From Moorella sp. Hama-1 (GTDB lineage: Bacteria; Bacillota; DSM-521; Neomoorellales; Neomoorellaceae), in NCBI RefSeq assembly GCF_023734095.1, contig NZ_AP024620.1, positions 106,001-170,000 of the forward strand: a stretch of 64,000 bases of DNA. The letters run 5' to 3'. Positions within the stretch are counted from its first letter, which is position 1, and each line of letters begins with the position of its first letter. The notes beneath the pieces were generated by a model. That model was given only the letters and a program-made list of their open reading frames with translations. It searched no databases and was not told the DNA's origin. The translations under genes and the position numbers were made by a program. Positions 7,089 through 15,873 of this stretch are shown one piece after another.

Positions 7089-9125
7089 ATGTCCGGGCAT
7101 ACCGGTGTTCATCCCTGGCGGCAGCAGGCCAGGGCCCTGACGGGCAACGAGTTGATTCCGGATGTTTTACTGCTAGCAGCGGCCTTTTTCCTGGTACGGG
7201 CCGCTCTCCTGGAGGAACTCTTCCCCTTTGGGCCGGCTATAATTATCGCGGCTGGCTCCCGGCGGCGCCTCCTCTGGCCGGCCGTCCTGGTAGCCGCGGT
7301 CAGTGTCTGGCTGGCCGGCTCGCCCCAGGTATACAGCCGGCTGCTGATCTTCCTCTTTTTGGGCCTGACGGGCACCCTTTATCCCTCCCTGCGCCAGCGT
7401 GGCCCCCTGACCAGGGCTACCCTGGCTCCGGTAGCTATTATCCTGGTCCGGGGTTTAAGCCTGACCATCTGGCAACCCTCCTTTTATGGCTGGGTCCAGA
7501 TAATATTTGAAGCCCTCCTGGCCTGGGGCCTGACCCTGGGACTCCTGGAGACGGCTGCTGCCAGGCGCCAGGAGGAGCGCTTGCTTGGGGGCGGCCTTTT
7601 TCTCCTGGGCCTCCTCCTGGGCCTGCAGGGCTGGCAGGTAGCCGGCCTCTCCATTCAGGGAATTATCAGTCGCTATATCCTGCTCCTGGCGGCCCTGGTC
7701 GGGGGACCTGGCGTTGGCGCCGCTGCCGGGGCAGCGGTAGGATTTTTACCCAGCTTGGCGGCCTTGATCACCCCCTCCCTGGCCGGGCTCATGGCCTTTA
7801 CCGGCCTGGTGGCCGGCTCCCTGCGCAACCTGGGGAAGCCCGGGGTAATCAGCGGCTTTTTGCTGGCCCATCTGGTGCTGGCCAACTATTTTCTGGGGAG
7901 CGAAGGCGTCCTGGCCGCCCTGCGGGAAAGCGGCCTGGCCATCCTGGCCATGGTTGTTACCCCACCCTTCCTGGTTAATTACTTCCGGGAATTCCTGACC
8001 GTGCCGGCAGCTACCCAGCCGGTACCGGCCGGTACCCGCCGGCAGGAAAACCTGAAGCAGGCCCTGAAGAGCCTGGCCCGGAATCTCAGGTTTCATGGTT
8101 ACGATGAGAGTCCCTTAAACGTCGTACGCCAGGTGGCCAGGGCTGCCTGCCGGGGTTGCCCGGCGGGCAAGGTCTGCTGGGAACTGGAAGGGGAACAGAT
8201 GCTTAATACTTTGCAAGACTTATTGCAGCAGGGGAGTAAGGGTCCCCTTACGGCTGCCGATCTCCCGGAATGGTTGGCGTCGCGTTGCGGCCGGGGGCGC
8301 GAACTCCTGGCTGCCCTGACTACCCGATCCAGCCAGGGGCAGAAGAAGCCGGCAGAGGATGGCTTGACCACCTGGCTGGCCAGTATCTTTGATAACCTGG
8401 CCGCCATGGTAGATAACGCATTCCAGATGGATAGCACCGGGGACGGTACCGGGCAGCCGGCCTTAAAGGTCAGCGTCGGCATGGCTTCGATCCCGCGCCA
8501 CCGGGCGGATGTGACGGGTGATGCCTTTGTAGCGGCGACCCTGGAACCCTCCCGGCAGCTTCTGATCCTGGGTGATGGTATGGGGGCCGGCCGGGAGGCA
8601 GCTGATGCCAGTGGTACGGCCCTGGAATTGCTCCAGGACTTGCTGGCCGCCGGGTTCAGTCCCGAACTCGCCCTGAGAACAGTCAATATGATCCTTCTGC
8701 TACGGACGTCCAGGGAGAACTTTACCACCCTCGACCTGGCCATGGTCAATTGCCAGAATGGCCAGACAGAGTTTTATAAGTTAGGGGCCTGCCCTAGCTT
8801 TATCCAGCGCCAGGACGGGGTCAAGCTCCTGCGCAGCCACTCCCTGCCGGTGGGCATCCTTGAGGACCTGCAGGTAGAACCCTTGCGGGAAGAGCTGCAG
8901 GAGGGAGACCTGCTGGTCATGGTCAGCGACGGTGTCCTGGAGGCCCACCGGGATTTAAACGAAAAGGAGAAGTGGGTCAGCAAGGCCCTGCAGCGGGCCG
9001 GGGAGGCCCGGCCCCAGGAGATTGCCGACCGCCTGTTAAGGCAGGCCCGGGCCCTGGTGGATGGTGACCCTCCTGATGATATGACGGTGGTGGTGGCCCG
9101 GGTGGAGAAGGCCGCCGGCGGATAG
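7089..9125 (+). CDS. spoIIE: Stage II sporulation protein E, PP2C-type phosphatase
   Basis: A 678-residue protein with an N-terminal membrane part (roughly residues 25-300, about ten hydrophobic segments), a middle region with CRGCPAGKVCW cysteines, and a C-terminal PP2C-like phosphatase from about residue 450. Metal-binding motifs are visible: DVTGDAF, LILGDGMGAG, VMVSDGVLEA and the terminal PPDDMTVVVARV. SpoIIE dephosphorylates SpoIIAA to release SigF in the forespore and acts at the asymmetric septum. It is shorter than the Bacillus protein (about 827 residues). ATG at 7089, after a Spo0A-type promoter. tilS follows, as in many Firmicutes. Confidence 0.94.
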   Translation: MSGHTGVHPWRQQARALTGNELIPDVLLLAAAFFLVRAALLEELFPFGPAIIIAAGSRRRLLWPAVLVAAVSVWLAGSPQVYSRLLIFLFLGLTGTLYPSLRQRGPLTRATLAPVAIILVRGLSLTIWQPSFYGWVQIIFEALLAWGLTLGLLETAAARRQEERLLGGGLFLLGLLLGLQGWQVAGLSIQGIISRYILLLAALVGGPGVGAAAGAAVGFLPSLAALITPSLAGLMAFTGLVAGSLRNLGKPGVISGFLLAHLVLANYFLGSEGVLAALRESGLAILAMVVTPPFLVNYFREFLTVPAATQPVPAGTRRQENLKQALKSLARNLRFHGYDESPLNVVRQVARAACRGCPAGKVCWELEGEQMLNTLQDLLQQGSKGPLTAADLPEWLASRCGRGRELLAALTTRSSQGQKKPAEDGLTTWLASIFDNLAAMVDNAFQMDSTGDGTGQPALKVSVGMASIPRHRADVTGDAFVAATLEPSRQLLILGDGMGAGREAADASGTALELLQDLLAAGFSPELALRTVNMILLLRTSRENFTTLDLAMVNCQNGQTEFYKLGACPSFIQRQDGVKLLRSHSLPVGILEDLQVEPLREELQEGDLLVMVSDGVLEAHRDLNEKEKWVSKALQRAGEARPQEIADRLLRQARALVDGDPPDDMTVVVARVEKAAGG

Positions 9126-9233
9126 CGTATAGCGTATAAAGGATATTATTTCCGGAAAAACTCACCAGGGAAAGCAGGAAAAAGGCAGTTGATGACGAAA
9201 TAAGGAAGCAAGTCATTGTCGGAGGCATGCCCT

Positions 9234-10610
9234 GTGCTGGACCGGGTCCGACAAACAATCCATAAATACCGCCTGCTGGTACCTGGTGACAAAGTAATCG
9301 TCGGGGTTTCCGGGGGACCGGATTCCCTGGCGTTATTGCATAGTCTAATGGTTTTGCAGGGGGAGTTTGATTATACCCTGCAGGTGGCCCACTTGAACCA
9401 CGGGCTACGGCCGGAGGCGGCGGCCGACGCCGAATATGTGCGCGACCTGGCCGCCGGATGGGGGCTGCCGGTAACAGTCGCTCAACGCGACGTTTTAACT
9501 TTCCGCCAGGAACACCACCTCTCCTTGGAGGCCGCTGCCAGGGAGGTGCGCTATCGTTTCCTCCGGGAAGTGGCGGCCACGGCCGGGGCTACCAGGATAG
9601 CCGTCGGCCATCAGGCTGAAGACCAGGCCGAGACTGTCCTGCTGAATCTCCTGCGGGGCAGCGGCCTGAAGGGTTTGAAGGGGATGTTGCCCCGCCGGGG
9701 CGATCTAATCCGGCCGTTATTGTTTATCGACCGGGCCGCCATTGAGGCTTACTGCCGGGAACAGGGTCTCCAGCCCCGCCGGGACTTTACTAACGACGAC
9801 GTGACCTACCGCCGCAACAAGATCCGCCACCAGCTGCTGCCCCTCCTGGCCCGGGAGTATAATCCAGCTATAGTTGCCACCCTGGGCCGGACGGCCCTGA
9901 TTTTGCAAGAAGAGGAAAGGGTCCTGGCGGACCTGGCTGACAGGGCCCTGACCGACCTTATTAAGAGCCGGGATGACGATGGATTGATCCTGGATCGCCA
10001 GGGATGGCTGGACCTGGCCCCGGCCCTCCAGCGCCGGGTTTTAAAGCTGGCCGCTGCCGCCCTGGACCGCCAGGTTAGCTTTCGGCAGGTAGAACAGGCG
10101 CGGGAGGTAGCCCGGCAGGGCGGCGCCCTCACCTGGCCGGGGCGACTGCGGCTGCTGGCCGAGGGCCCGGAGCTGCACCTGGAACTACCCCGGGGGGAAC
10201 CGGGGCGCCTTGCATTTGCCTACCCCCTGGCAGTGCCGGGTTTAACGCCCCTGCCAGAGGTGGGGCAAGCCATCCGGGCCGAGTTTGCCCCTCCACCCCG
10301 GACCTTTGCGCCGGGCCGTGAGGATGAGGCCTGGCTGGACCGGGAACAGCTCAAGGCACCCCTGCTGGTGCGTAATTGGCGCCGGGGGGATTTTTTCCTT
10401 CCCCTGGGATTAAAGGGGAAAAAGAAACTGCAGGATTATTTTATTGACCGTCACCTGCCTGCTGCCCGGCGCCCCCGGGTACCCCTGGTTACCAGCGGCG
10501 GTCGCATCGCCTGGGTTGCGGGCCTGGGCCTGGCCGACGACTTCAAAGTAACCCCGGCCACCAGGGAAACCCTGCATTTGCAGTTGGAACCGTGGCCGCA
10601 AGATGCCTGA
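9234..10610 (+). CDS. tilS: tRNA(Ile)-lysidine synthetase
   Basis: A 458-residue PP-loop ATPase. The SGGPDS ATP-binding loop is at residues 26-31, followed by HLNHGLRPEA and VGHQAEDQAETVLLNLLRGS, then a helical linker and the C-terminal TilS domain (GDFFLPLGLKGKKKLQDYFI). It converts C34 of CAU-anticodon tRNA-Ile2 to lysidine. The GTG at 9234 is favoured because GGAGG lies 8 nt upstream; a TTG at 9216 (adding MSEACP) is the alternative. The stop codon lies in the target duplication of the insertion sequence that follows; the usual downstream neighbour hpt is missing. Confidence 0.94.
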   Translation: MLDRVRQTIHKYRLLVPGDKVIVGVSGGPDSLALLHSLMVLQGEFDYTLQVAHLNHGLRPEAAADAEYVRDLAAGWGLPVTVAQRDVLTFRQEHHLSLEAAAREVRYRFLREVAATAGATRIAVGHQAEDQAETVLLNLLRGSGLKGLKGMLPRRGDLIRPLLFIDRAAIEAYCREQGLQPRRDFTNDDVTYRRNKIRHQLLPLLAREYNPAIVATLGRTALILQEEERVLADLADRALTDLIKSRDDDGLILDRQGWLDLAPALQRRVLKLAAAALDRQVSFRQVEQAREVARQGGALTWPGRLRLLAEGPELHLELPRGEPGRLAFAYPLAVPGLTPLPEVGQAIRAEFAPPPRTFAPGREDEAWLDREQLKAPLLVRNWRRGDFFLPLGLKGKKKLQDYFIDRHLPAARRPRVPLVTSGGRIAWVAGLGLADDFKVTPATRETLHLQLEPWPQDA

Positions 10611-10619
10611 CTGGTGAAT
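10601..10619. repeat. Left target-site duplication of the insertion sequence
   Basis: The 19-mer agatgcctgactggtgaat recurs at 12060-12078, exactly on the far side of the element. It includes the tilS stop codon (10608-10610). If the outer T/A belongs to the inverted repeat, the duplication is 17 bp. Confidence 0.9.
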
Positions 10620-12059
10620 GTCAAGGGACAATGAAAATGTCACTATAAAAACACCTTAATGGGACAGAGAAAATGTCACCCCTCTTGAGTAAGGGGCAAG
10701 GAATTATCCACAGGTAAAGGCATCGCTTTTTTGGTCTGGTTAATAGGTATCCGGCGCCAGGGATGGTCTGGGGCCGGAGTATGAGCCTTACTGGCAGGAG
10801 CCTTTTTAGGTTCTTCAGCCTTCACCGCAGGCGCCGGGGTAAACTCCTGTAATGCATAGTAATTACCGCCATACAGAGCACTCAAAGAACCATCCAGATG
10901 CGTCAGCACCTCAACAGTCGACCGTGGCTGCAAAGGAACGACAGCGCCCTTAGTATCCACCAGTTGGTAAGTGCGGCCCAGATAGGAGATAGAAGAACCG
11001 CGGGACGCCTTGCGATCCTCACGCGTCGAAAGGATTTGCTTCAACCTAGCCGGTGGCGGACAAGGGGCGTAAGCCGGTGCCGGGTCAGCAGGGGCAACGG
11101 TGAAACGCCGGTTAAACCTCTCCCTAAAGCCCGGCAGGAAGGCATTAGCCGCCTCCAGGGTAGAGATACCAGCCAGGCGGAGTTCAATCATCAGGCGGCC
11201 CTGGAGGGTGCCCCAGAGGCGCTCTATGCGCCCCTTGGCCTGTGGTGAACGGGCCTTAATATGATTAATCCCCAGCTCAGAGATGGCCCGGCCGAACTGG
11301 GTTAAAGGGGCAGTCTGGCCGGCCAGTTCCTCCTCGATCGAGAGCCTGTCCCCCTTAGGGGAAAAGAAGATAGTGTGGCGGTCAGAGTATAGGCTCCTGG
11401 GCACGCCGCAATTCTGCACCACCTGGGACAGCAGCTGCAAGTAACCGTGGAGGCACTCGTGGAGTTCAAAATGTAGCCCCTGAACCTTGCCAGTGGCATC
11501 GTCGATGGAACCGTGCAAAGCAAGCTCCGGGCCGCGATCCTCCAGCCAGGCGAAGGGACTGGCGTCGATCTGGGAAAGGAGGCCCTCCTGGGGCATGCGG
11601 TCACGCGACTTCTGGCGCTTGGGCGCCCTGTGGGTATGAGCCAGAGGAATACCAGCCTCCTTCAAAATCCGGCCCACGGTCTTAGCCGAAAGAATGGTCT
11701 CATAGAACTCCTCCAGGAGCTCAGCCACCTGCTGGCAGCTAGCATCACGAAGAGGGCCCCGGGCCAACATGACCACCTTCTTTCTAGTGTCTTTAGGCAC
11801 GGCATGCTTAGGAATCCGACCTCTGTTTTTATGAGCCAGGCCCGCAACACCTTCAGCTTTCATCCTCTCCTTCAAGCGAATGACCTGGCGTTCAGTTAAG
11901 CCCAAGACCTCGGCAGCCTGCCTGTTAGTAATTTTGCCTTCGATGGCTTTCTCAATCACAAACACCCTGCGGGACTCTTTGGCACTCAAAAAGATTTCTC
12001 CTCTCATAGTGACATTTTCTCAGTCCGCTTACAGGGTGACAATATCACAGTCCGGTGAC
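10620..12059 (-). mobile_element. Insertion sequence, ISNCY/IS1202-like, 1440 bp, intact
   Basis: The element carries one transposase gene and ends in imperfect inverted repeats: GTCAAGGGACAATGAAAATG at the left and GTCACCGGACTGTGATATTG (reverse complement of the right end), with TGTCAC following both; 18 of the first 24 positions agree. Both ends contain an inner copy of GAGAAAATGTCAC. It is bracketed by a 19-bp direct repeat. Long target duplications (about 20-29 bp) are known for the IS1202 group, which fits. It inserted between tilS and ftsH without breaking either gene or the ftsH promoter. Confidence 0.9.
10676..12007 (-). CDS. ISNCY-family DDE transposase
   Basis: A 443-residue transposase. 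Residues 1-80 hold helix-turn-helix segments (KITNRQAAEVLGLTERQVIR), followed by an integrase-like core with acidic residues in SQIDASPFAWLED, LYSDRHTIFFSP and GRIERLWGTLQGRL (D-D-E). The C-terminal 80 residues are Pro/Ala-rich and basic. It reads opposite to tilS and ftsH. No frameshift or stop is seen, so it may be active. Confidence 0.9.
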   Translation of the reverse strand: MRGEIFLSAKESRRVFVIEKAIEGKITNRQAAEVLGLTERQVIRLKERMKAEGVAGLAHKNRGRIPKHAVPKDTRKKVVMLARGPLRDASCQQVAELLEEFYETILSAKTVGRILKEAGIPLAHTHRAPKRQKSRDRMPQEGLLSQIDASPFAWLEDRGPELALHGSIDDATGKVQGLHFELHECLHGYLQLLSQVVQNCGVPRSLYSDRHTIFFSPKGDRLSIEEELAGQTAPLTQFGRAISELGINHIKARSPQAKGRIERLWGTLQGRLMIELRLAGISTLEAANAFLPGFRERFNRRFTVAPADPAPAYAPCPPPARLKQILSTREDRKASRGSSISYLGRTYQLVDTKGAVVPLQPRSTVEVLTHLDGSLSALYGGNYYALQEFTPAPAVKAEEPKKAPASKAHTPAPDHPWRRIPINQTKKAMPLPVDNSLPLTQEG

Positions 12060-12078
12060 AGATGCCTGACTGGTGAAT
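12060..12078. repeat. Right target-site duplication of the insertion sequence
   Basis: Second copy of the 19-mer found at 10601-10619. Its last base is the first base of the ftsH -35 element, so the promoter survived the insertion. Confidence 0.9.
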
Positions 12079-12106
12079 TGCAATCAGATTTTCCCTGTGC
12101 TACAAT
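12078..12106 (+). promoter_or_regulatory. SigA-type promoter of ftsH
   Basis: TTGCAA at 12078-12083 and TACAAT at 12101-12106 with a 17-bp spacer, immediately downstream of the insertion sequence. The predicted leader to the TTG start is about 40 nt. Confidence 0.7.
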
Positions 12107-12151
12107 ATATACCTATAAGATGAAGGGGCGGGGCAAGAGGAGGGTAACCCT

Positions 12152-14092
12152 TTGAACCGAATTTTTAAGAACCTGGCTATCTATCTGCTCATAGTATTAC
12201 TGGCAGTTTCCGTAATCCGGTTATCAACACCGCCGGAAAAGCCAGTCGAGGAATGGGATCTCACCCGTTTCTACCAGGCGATTGATCAGGACCAGGTTCG
12301 GGAAGTTACGTTAACACCTCAAGATAATATTATTAAAGTTGACGGGGTCTTAAAGAATAACGCCAAGTTTACGGTCAATGCCCCATCTTCAACCCCGCTG
12401 ACGGATAAATTAATCAGTAAGGGTGTTGTTACCAAAACCCAGCCATCGCCGCAACCGCCCTGGTGGACCAGCCTGCTGGGCAGTCTTTTGCCTATCCTCT
12501 TGCTGGTCGGGCTGGTCTTCTTTATGATGCAGCAGACCCAGGGGGGTGGTTCCTGGGTAATGCAGTTTGGCAAGAGCCGGGCCCGCTTGCATACCGACGA
12601 AAAACGCAAGGTTACCTTCGCAGACGTGGCCGGGGCCGATGAGGTCAAGGAAGAACTGGAGGAAGTCGTCGAATTTCTAAAAAACCCGCGCAAATTTAAT
12701 GAGCTGGGGGCCAGGATCCCCAAAGGTGTCCTGCTCTTTGGCCCGCCCGGTACGGGTAAGACCCTGCTGGCCCGGGCTGTGGCCGGGGAAGCCGGGGTGC
12801 CCTTTTTCAGCATCAGCGGTTCGGACTTTGTGGAGATGTTTGTCGGTGTCGGCGCCTCCCGGGTGCGGGATCTCTTTGAACAGGCCAAGAAAAACTCCCC
12901 CTGTATTGTCTTTATCGATGAGATCGACGCCGTCGGTCGCCAGCGGGGCGCCGGCCTGGGCGGCGGCCATGATGAGCGGGAACAGACCTTAAACCAGCTG
13001 CTGGTGGAGATGGATGGTTTTAATGCCAATGAAGGTATTATTATCATCGCCGCCACCAACCGGCCCGACATCCTGGATCCGGCCCTGCTGCGTCCGGGCC
13101 GCTTTGATCGCCAGATAGTAGTGGATATACCCGATGTGAACGGCCGCAAGGATATCCTCAAGGTTCACGTCCGTGGTAAGCCCCTGGATAACGCTGTTGA
13201 TCTCGATGTCCTCGCCCGCCGCACCCCGGGCTTTACCGGTGCCGACCTGGCCAACCTGGTCAACGAGGCGGCCCTGCTGGCCGCCCGGCGGGGCAAGCAT
13301 AAGATCAGTATGGAAGAAATGGAGGATTCCATCGAACGGGTTATCGCCGGGCCGGAAAAGAAGTCCCGGGTCATTAGCGATTACGAGAAGCGTTTGGTGG
13401 CCTTCCATGAGGCCGGCCATGCCCTCCTGGGTCATTACCTGCCCCATACCGACCCCCTGCACAAGGTATCCATTATCCCCCGGGGCCGGGCTGGTGGTTA
13501 TACCCTGTTGCTGCCCAAGGAAGATCGCCGCTATATGACCAAGTCCCAGATTATCGACCAGGTGATTATGCTCCTGGGCGGCCGGGTGGCCGAGGCCCTG
13601 GTTTTAAAAGAGATTAGCACCGGCGCCCAGAACGACCTGGAACGGGCCACTGAACTGGTCCGCAAGATGATCACCGAGTTTGGCATGTCGGAGGAACTGG
13701 GCCCCCTTACCTTTGGCCGCAAGCAGGAAACCATTTTCCTGGGCCGGGATATCGCCCGGGATCGCAATTATAGCGAGGCCGTTGCTTTTTCCATTGATAA
13801 AGAGGCCCGGCGCATTATCGATGACTGCTACAACCGGGCTAAAGACTTGCTGCAGAAGCACCTGGCCGAACTGCACCTGGTGGCCAGGGCTCTGATGGAG
13901 AAGGAAACCCTGGAGGCCGAAGAGTTTACGTCTATTATTGAGGCCTATGACCGGGAACACAACGTCCCGGCCGGTAATACCCCGGAAGCCACCGAACCGG
14001 CTGCCACTGGCGGCCAGGACACGGGGAAGGGGAGTCTCGGGAATCCCCTCATTAAGTTAACCTATTTGCAGGGTTTGAAAGGAGTATGGTAG
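12152..14092 (+). CDS. ftsH: ATP-dependent zinc metalloprotease FtsH
   Basis: A 646-residue membrane AAA protease. Membrane segments at about residues 6-25 and 104-125 flank a small extracytoplasmic domain. The AAA module has Walker A GPPGTGKT (197-204), Walker B FIDEID (254-259) and the second region of homology ending RPGRFDRQI. The zinc site HEAGH is at 419-423. It degrades membrane and short-lived proteins. Start is TTG at 12152 after GAGGAGGG. The terminal 40 residues are low-complexity. Stop TAG directly abuts ndk. Confidence 0.97.
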   Translation: MNRIFKNLAIYLLIVLLAVSVIRLSTPPEKPVEEWDLTRFYQAIDQDQVREVTLTPQDNIIKVDGVLKNNAKFTVNAPSSTPLTDKLISKGVVTKTQPSPQPPWWTSLLGSLLPILLLVGLVFFMMQQTQGGGSWVMQFGKSRARLHTDEKRKVTFADVAGADEVKEELEEVVEFLKNPRKFNELGARIPKGVLLFGPPGTGKTLLARAVAGEAGVPFFSISGSDFVEMFVGVGASRVRDLFEQAKKNSPCIVFIDEIDAVGRQRGAGLGGGHDEREQTLNQLLVEMDGFNANEGIIIIAATNRPDILDPALLRPGRFDRQIVVDIPDVNGRKDILKVHVRGKPLDNAVDLDVLARRTPGFTGADLANLVNEAALLAARRGKHKISMEEMEDSIERVIAGPEKKSRVISDYEKRLVAFHEAGHALLGHYLPHTDPLHKVSIIPRGRAGGYTLLLPKEDRRYMTKSQIIDQVIMLLGGRVAEALVLKEISTGAQNDLERATELVRKMITEFGMSEELGPLTFGRKQETIFLGRDIARDRNYSEAVAFSIDKEARRIIDDCYNRAKDLLQKHLAELHLVARALMEKETLEAEEFTSIIEAYDREHNVPAGNTPEATEPAATGGQDTGKGSLGNPLIKLTYLQGLKGVW

Positions 14093-14512
14093 TTGGCTCT
14101 GGAGCGCACCTTCAGCATGATTAAGCCGGAAGGGGTCCAGCGGGGTCTAGTGGGGACCATCCTGGCCCGCCTGGAACGCAAGGGTTACCGGATTGTGGCT
14201 TTAAAGATGCTGCGGCTGACCCCGGAACTGGCAGCCAGGCACTATGCCGAGCACCAGGGTAAACCCTTTTACCAGGATCTCATTAACCACATCACCTCCG
14301 GTCCGGTAGTAGCCATGGTCCTGGAAGGGCCCGGGGTAATAACCGGCCTGCGGCAGATGATGGGGGCTACCAATCCCCAGCAGGCCCTGCCGGGTACCAT
14401 CAGAGGTGATTTTGCCCTGGAAATGAGTTACAATGTCATCCATGGCGCCGATTCTCCGGCCAGTGCCCAGCGGGAAATTGCCCTTTACTTTACCCCGGCA
14501 GAACTGGGGTAG
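14093..14512 (+). CDS. ndk: Nucleoside diphosphate kinase
   Basis: A 139-residue enzyme that equalises NDP/NTP pools by phospho-histidine transfer. [17 protein letters not shown] marks the N-terminus and NVIHGADS contains the catalytic His117; the usual NxxHGSD has Ala in place of Ser here. TTG start at 14093, with no gap after the ftsH stop; GAAAGGAG at the end of ftsH serves as its ribosome-binding site. Co-transcribed with ftsH. Confidence 0.96.
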   Translation: MALERTFSMIKPEGVQRGLVGTILARLERKGYRIVALKMLRLTPELAARHYAEHQGKPFYQDLINHITSGPVVAMVLEGPGVITGLRQMMGATNPQQALPGTIRGDFALEMSYNVIHGADSPASAQREIALYFTPAELG

Positions 14513-14575
14513 GGTTCTGGCCGGGAAACCGGCCCTTTTCTTATGGAAGGCAGATATTTTTACTAGCCGGAGGCG

Positions 14576-15097
14576 ATGAAGGTTGCGATGAAAACCCGGG
14601 AACGGCGGCAAAGAATCCTCGAGCTTTTAGATAACAACCTTCCCCACAAAGGGACGGATCTGGCCGCCACCCTGGGGGTCAGCCGCCAGGTGATCGTTCA
14701 AGATATTGCCGTTCTGCGGGCTGCCGGGGTTAATATCCTGGCCACGCCCCAGGGCTATCTCCTTCCCGCCCAGGAGGAAACCTGCCGGCGGACCTTCCCT
14801 TGCCGCCATGACCTGGCCGGTTTGGAGGAAGAGCTCCTTTTAATAGTGGATTATGGCGGCAAGGTTATTGACGTCATCGTTGAACATCCCCTTTATGGTG
14901 AAATCCGGGGCTACTTGATGCTCTCCTCCCGCTATGATGTCCAGAAGTTTGTCACCAACCTGGCTGGTAGTGGCGCCCGCCCCCTTTATACCCTCACCGG
15001 TAAAGGGGTTCACCTGCATACAGTTGAAGCTGCCGGGGAAGACATACTGGATATCATTGAGGAGAAGCTCTCCCGGGCGGGGTTCCTTTTAAAATGA
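14576..15097 (+). CDS. niaR: NiaR-type transcriptional repressor (HTH + 3H domain)
   Basis: A 173-residue regulator. Residues 5-60 form a winged HTH (LAATLGVSRQVIVQDIAVLR), followed by a 3H domain with three spaced histidines (RHDLAGL, VEHPLYGEIRG, KGVHLHTVE), the known nicotinate-responsive sensor domain of NiaR/YrxA. It should repress NAD synthesis or niacin uptake genes when nicotinate is present. Targets are not obvious nearby. ATG at 14576 has GGAGG only 2 nt away; the ATG at 14588 is equally possible. Confidence 0.9.
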   Translation: MKVAMKTRERRQRILELLDNNLPHKGTDLAATLGVSRQVIVQDIAVLRAAGVNILATPQGYLLPAQEETCRRTFPCRHDLAGLEEELLLIVDYGGKVIDVIVEHPLYGEIRGYLMLSSRYDVQKFVTNLAGSGARPLYTLTGKGVHLHTVEAAGEDILDIIEEKLSRAGFLLK

Positions 15098-15133
15098 AAG
15101 GAACCGGAGACCTTTACTAGTAGTCGCCAGGGG

Positions 15134-15163
15134 GGCAAGGAGGGGCTTCCTCCTGCCGTTTTT
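15134..15163 (+). terminator. Rho-independent terminator after niaR
   Basis: GGC-A-AGGAGG pairs with CCTCCT-GCC around a GGCTT loop (one bulged A), followed by five T at 15159-15163. It ends the ftsH-ndk-niaR unit. Confidence 0.75.
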
Positions 15164-15244
15164 ATCCTTCTGCCGGTGCTGCGCCAGAGGCATGGGGTCT
15201 TGATCATGCTTCGCGAGTTTTAAGTTAGGGGAGGGGTGAATTCT

Positions 15245-15610
15245 GTGCCAGGCTTCCTGGAGTATACCCTTTACCTCAGTAGCGATGATGTGCGGGTAGC
15301 CCACCACCTGGCCAGGGTAGTAAAACAGAGGGGGGGTCAGGCCGTTAACGCTTGCGGCCAGGAATCCGGCAGGGGAGCGGCCGTGGTGGTCCAGCTCAGC
15401 GACTGGCAGGAGTTCCCCTTGATCCGGGTCCTGGAGACTGTCCAGGCCGCCGCTAGGCCCCTGAACGTCCGGGTAAAAGGGGCTACCCTGGGCCCCACTC
15501 CGGTGGCAGCCATCCTGGCGGTAGCCCAACACGCCCTCCTGCTGGAGCACCCTCCGGTAATTATGGGCGAGCCAGCTACAGAGGCGAACCCTGCATCCTG
15601 TGAACTATAA
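15245..15610 (+). CDS. Unrecognised 121-residue protein
   Basis: I do not recognise a family. The protein starts VPGFLEYTLYLSSDDVRVAHHLARVV and shows two alternating alpha/beta stretches (ARPLNVRVKGATLGPTPVAA), no signal peptide and no membrane segment. GTG at 15245 is preferred (GGGGAGGGG about 10 nt upstream); GTG at 15236 is the alternative. Codon use looks like that of its neighbours, so it is probably a real gene. It lies between the niaR terminator and the fhs promoter. Confidence 0.6.
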   Translation: MPGFLEYTLYLSSDDVRVAHHLARVVKQRGGQAVNACGQESGRGAAVVVQLSDWQEFPLIRVLETVQAAARPLNVRVKGATLGPTPVAAILAVAQHALLLEHPPVIMGEPATEANPASCEL

Positions 15611-15685
15611 AAATAGGGACCTGGTAGTAGCGGCAGGTTTAATTATTTGCTTTCTCCGGGGGAGGGACAAGGCAAAAATTGTTGT

Positions 15686-15873
15686 TTGTCTTTTGCGATT
15701 AATAGTATATAATAGTGGATGGTCGCTGGTACGCCCGTTGGGCCATAAAGAAACATAAAATTTACTATTCAATCTACAAAAGTGGCAGCAGGAAAAATGA
15801 ACATTGTGTAGAACTTCACAATAAGAGAGGAAATGCTGGATGTCCATTTTTCCGTAAGAGAGGAGTGTTTACA
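15686..15873 (+). promoter_or_regulatory. fhs promoter and about 150-nt leader
   Basis: TTGTCT (15686-15691) and TATAAT (15708-15713) with a 16-bp spacer give a plausible promoter, leaving a leader of about 150 nt. The leader holds an inverted repeat ATTGTG (15803-15808) / CACAAT (15817-15822) with an 8-nt loop. It does not resemble the tetrahydrofolate riboswitch as I know it. Function unknown. Confidence 0.5.

Noticed and set aside
9806..10132. Arg/Ser-rich minus-strand ORF inside tilS
   Set aside because: Composition typical of an antisense shadow of a GC-rich gene.
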